A DNA stretch of 6,682 bases from Ardenticatenia bacterium (GTDB lineage Bacteria; Chloroflexota; Anaerolineae; Promineifilales; Promineifilaceae). Under the pieces are notes generated by a model that saw nothing but the letters and a program-made list of their open reading frames with translations, did no database searches and had not been told where the DNA came from. The stretch covers positions 1-6,682 of the forward strand of contig JAACJX010000181.1 of the NCBI GenBank assembly GCA_014237545.1, given 5' to 3'. The position numbers and the translations under genes were made by a program. How positions within the stretch are numbered: position 1 is the stretch's first letter; each line of letters begins with the position of its first letter. Positions 6,648 through 6,682 of the stretch are shown piece after piece.

Positions 6648-6682
6648 GGCAGGTTGGCATTCGCGCCGGGGGGCGCGGCGGG
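6644..6682 (-). CDS. C-terminal end of an unidentified upstream gene (5' partial)
   Basis: The minus-strand frame ending in TGA at 6646-6644 is open to the window edge and reads P-A-A-P-P-G-A-N-A-N-L-P-stop. The TGA shares bases with the GT2 start (ATGA), the overlap typical of genes in one operon. Only twelve codons are visible, so the product cannot be named. A random open frame of this length in GC-rich DNA is quite possible; the support is the overlap and the tight packing of the genes that follow. Confidence 0.45.
   Translation of the reverse strand, partial: PAAPPGANANLP

Overview
The window is GC-rich, densely coded and most consistent with a member of the Chloroflexota (Anaerolineae-like). 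This is inferred from protein style: a GT39-type C-terminal beta-sandwich tail, a DUF4012 protein, a DUF2723/TMEM260-like GT-C membrane protein, and an SH3-like surface protein with long Thr/Pro linkers. No rRNA or other phylogenetic marker is present, so the assignment is tentative.

Layout: the plus strand carries only the 3' end of one gene (3-380), the extracytoplasmic tail of a probable GT39-like membrane glycosyltransferase. After a 38-bp convergent junction, everything else (6682 down to 419) is one tightly packed minus-strand series that reads like a single operon. In transcription order it holds: the last codons of an unidentified gene (6682-6644, stop overlapping the next start as ATGA); a family 2 glycosyltransferase with a C-terminal membrane domain (6647-5637); a small PglC-like polyprenol-phosphate sugar-1-phosphate transferase (5622-5032); a polytopic DUF2723 GT-C protein (5027-3567); a DUF4012 membrane-anchored extracytoplasmic protein (3565-1505); and a secreted, C-terminally membrane-anchored SH3-like protein on Ser/Thr/Pro-rich stalks (1468-419). 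Gaps are -4, 14, 4, 1 and 36 bp, pointing to co-transcription and translational coupling.

Working model (inference): the series builds and places a surface glycan. The sugar transferase loads the first sugar phosphate onto a polyprenyl phosphate, the GT2 enzyme extends it, and the DUF2723 protein transfers a sugar from a lipid carrier outside the membrane. The DUF4012 protein, part of which resembles the LytR-CpsA-Psr (LCP) ligase fold, may attach or organise the product. The SH3-like stalk protein is a candidate acceptor or wall-binding partner. Several longest open frames run back into the preceding gene; the starts given here were chosen by ribosome binding site, stop-start spacing and where family homology begins.

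No tRNA, rRNA, CRISPR array, insertion sequence or convincing terminator was seen, and no stretch longer than 38 bp lacks a gene.
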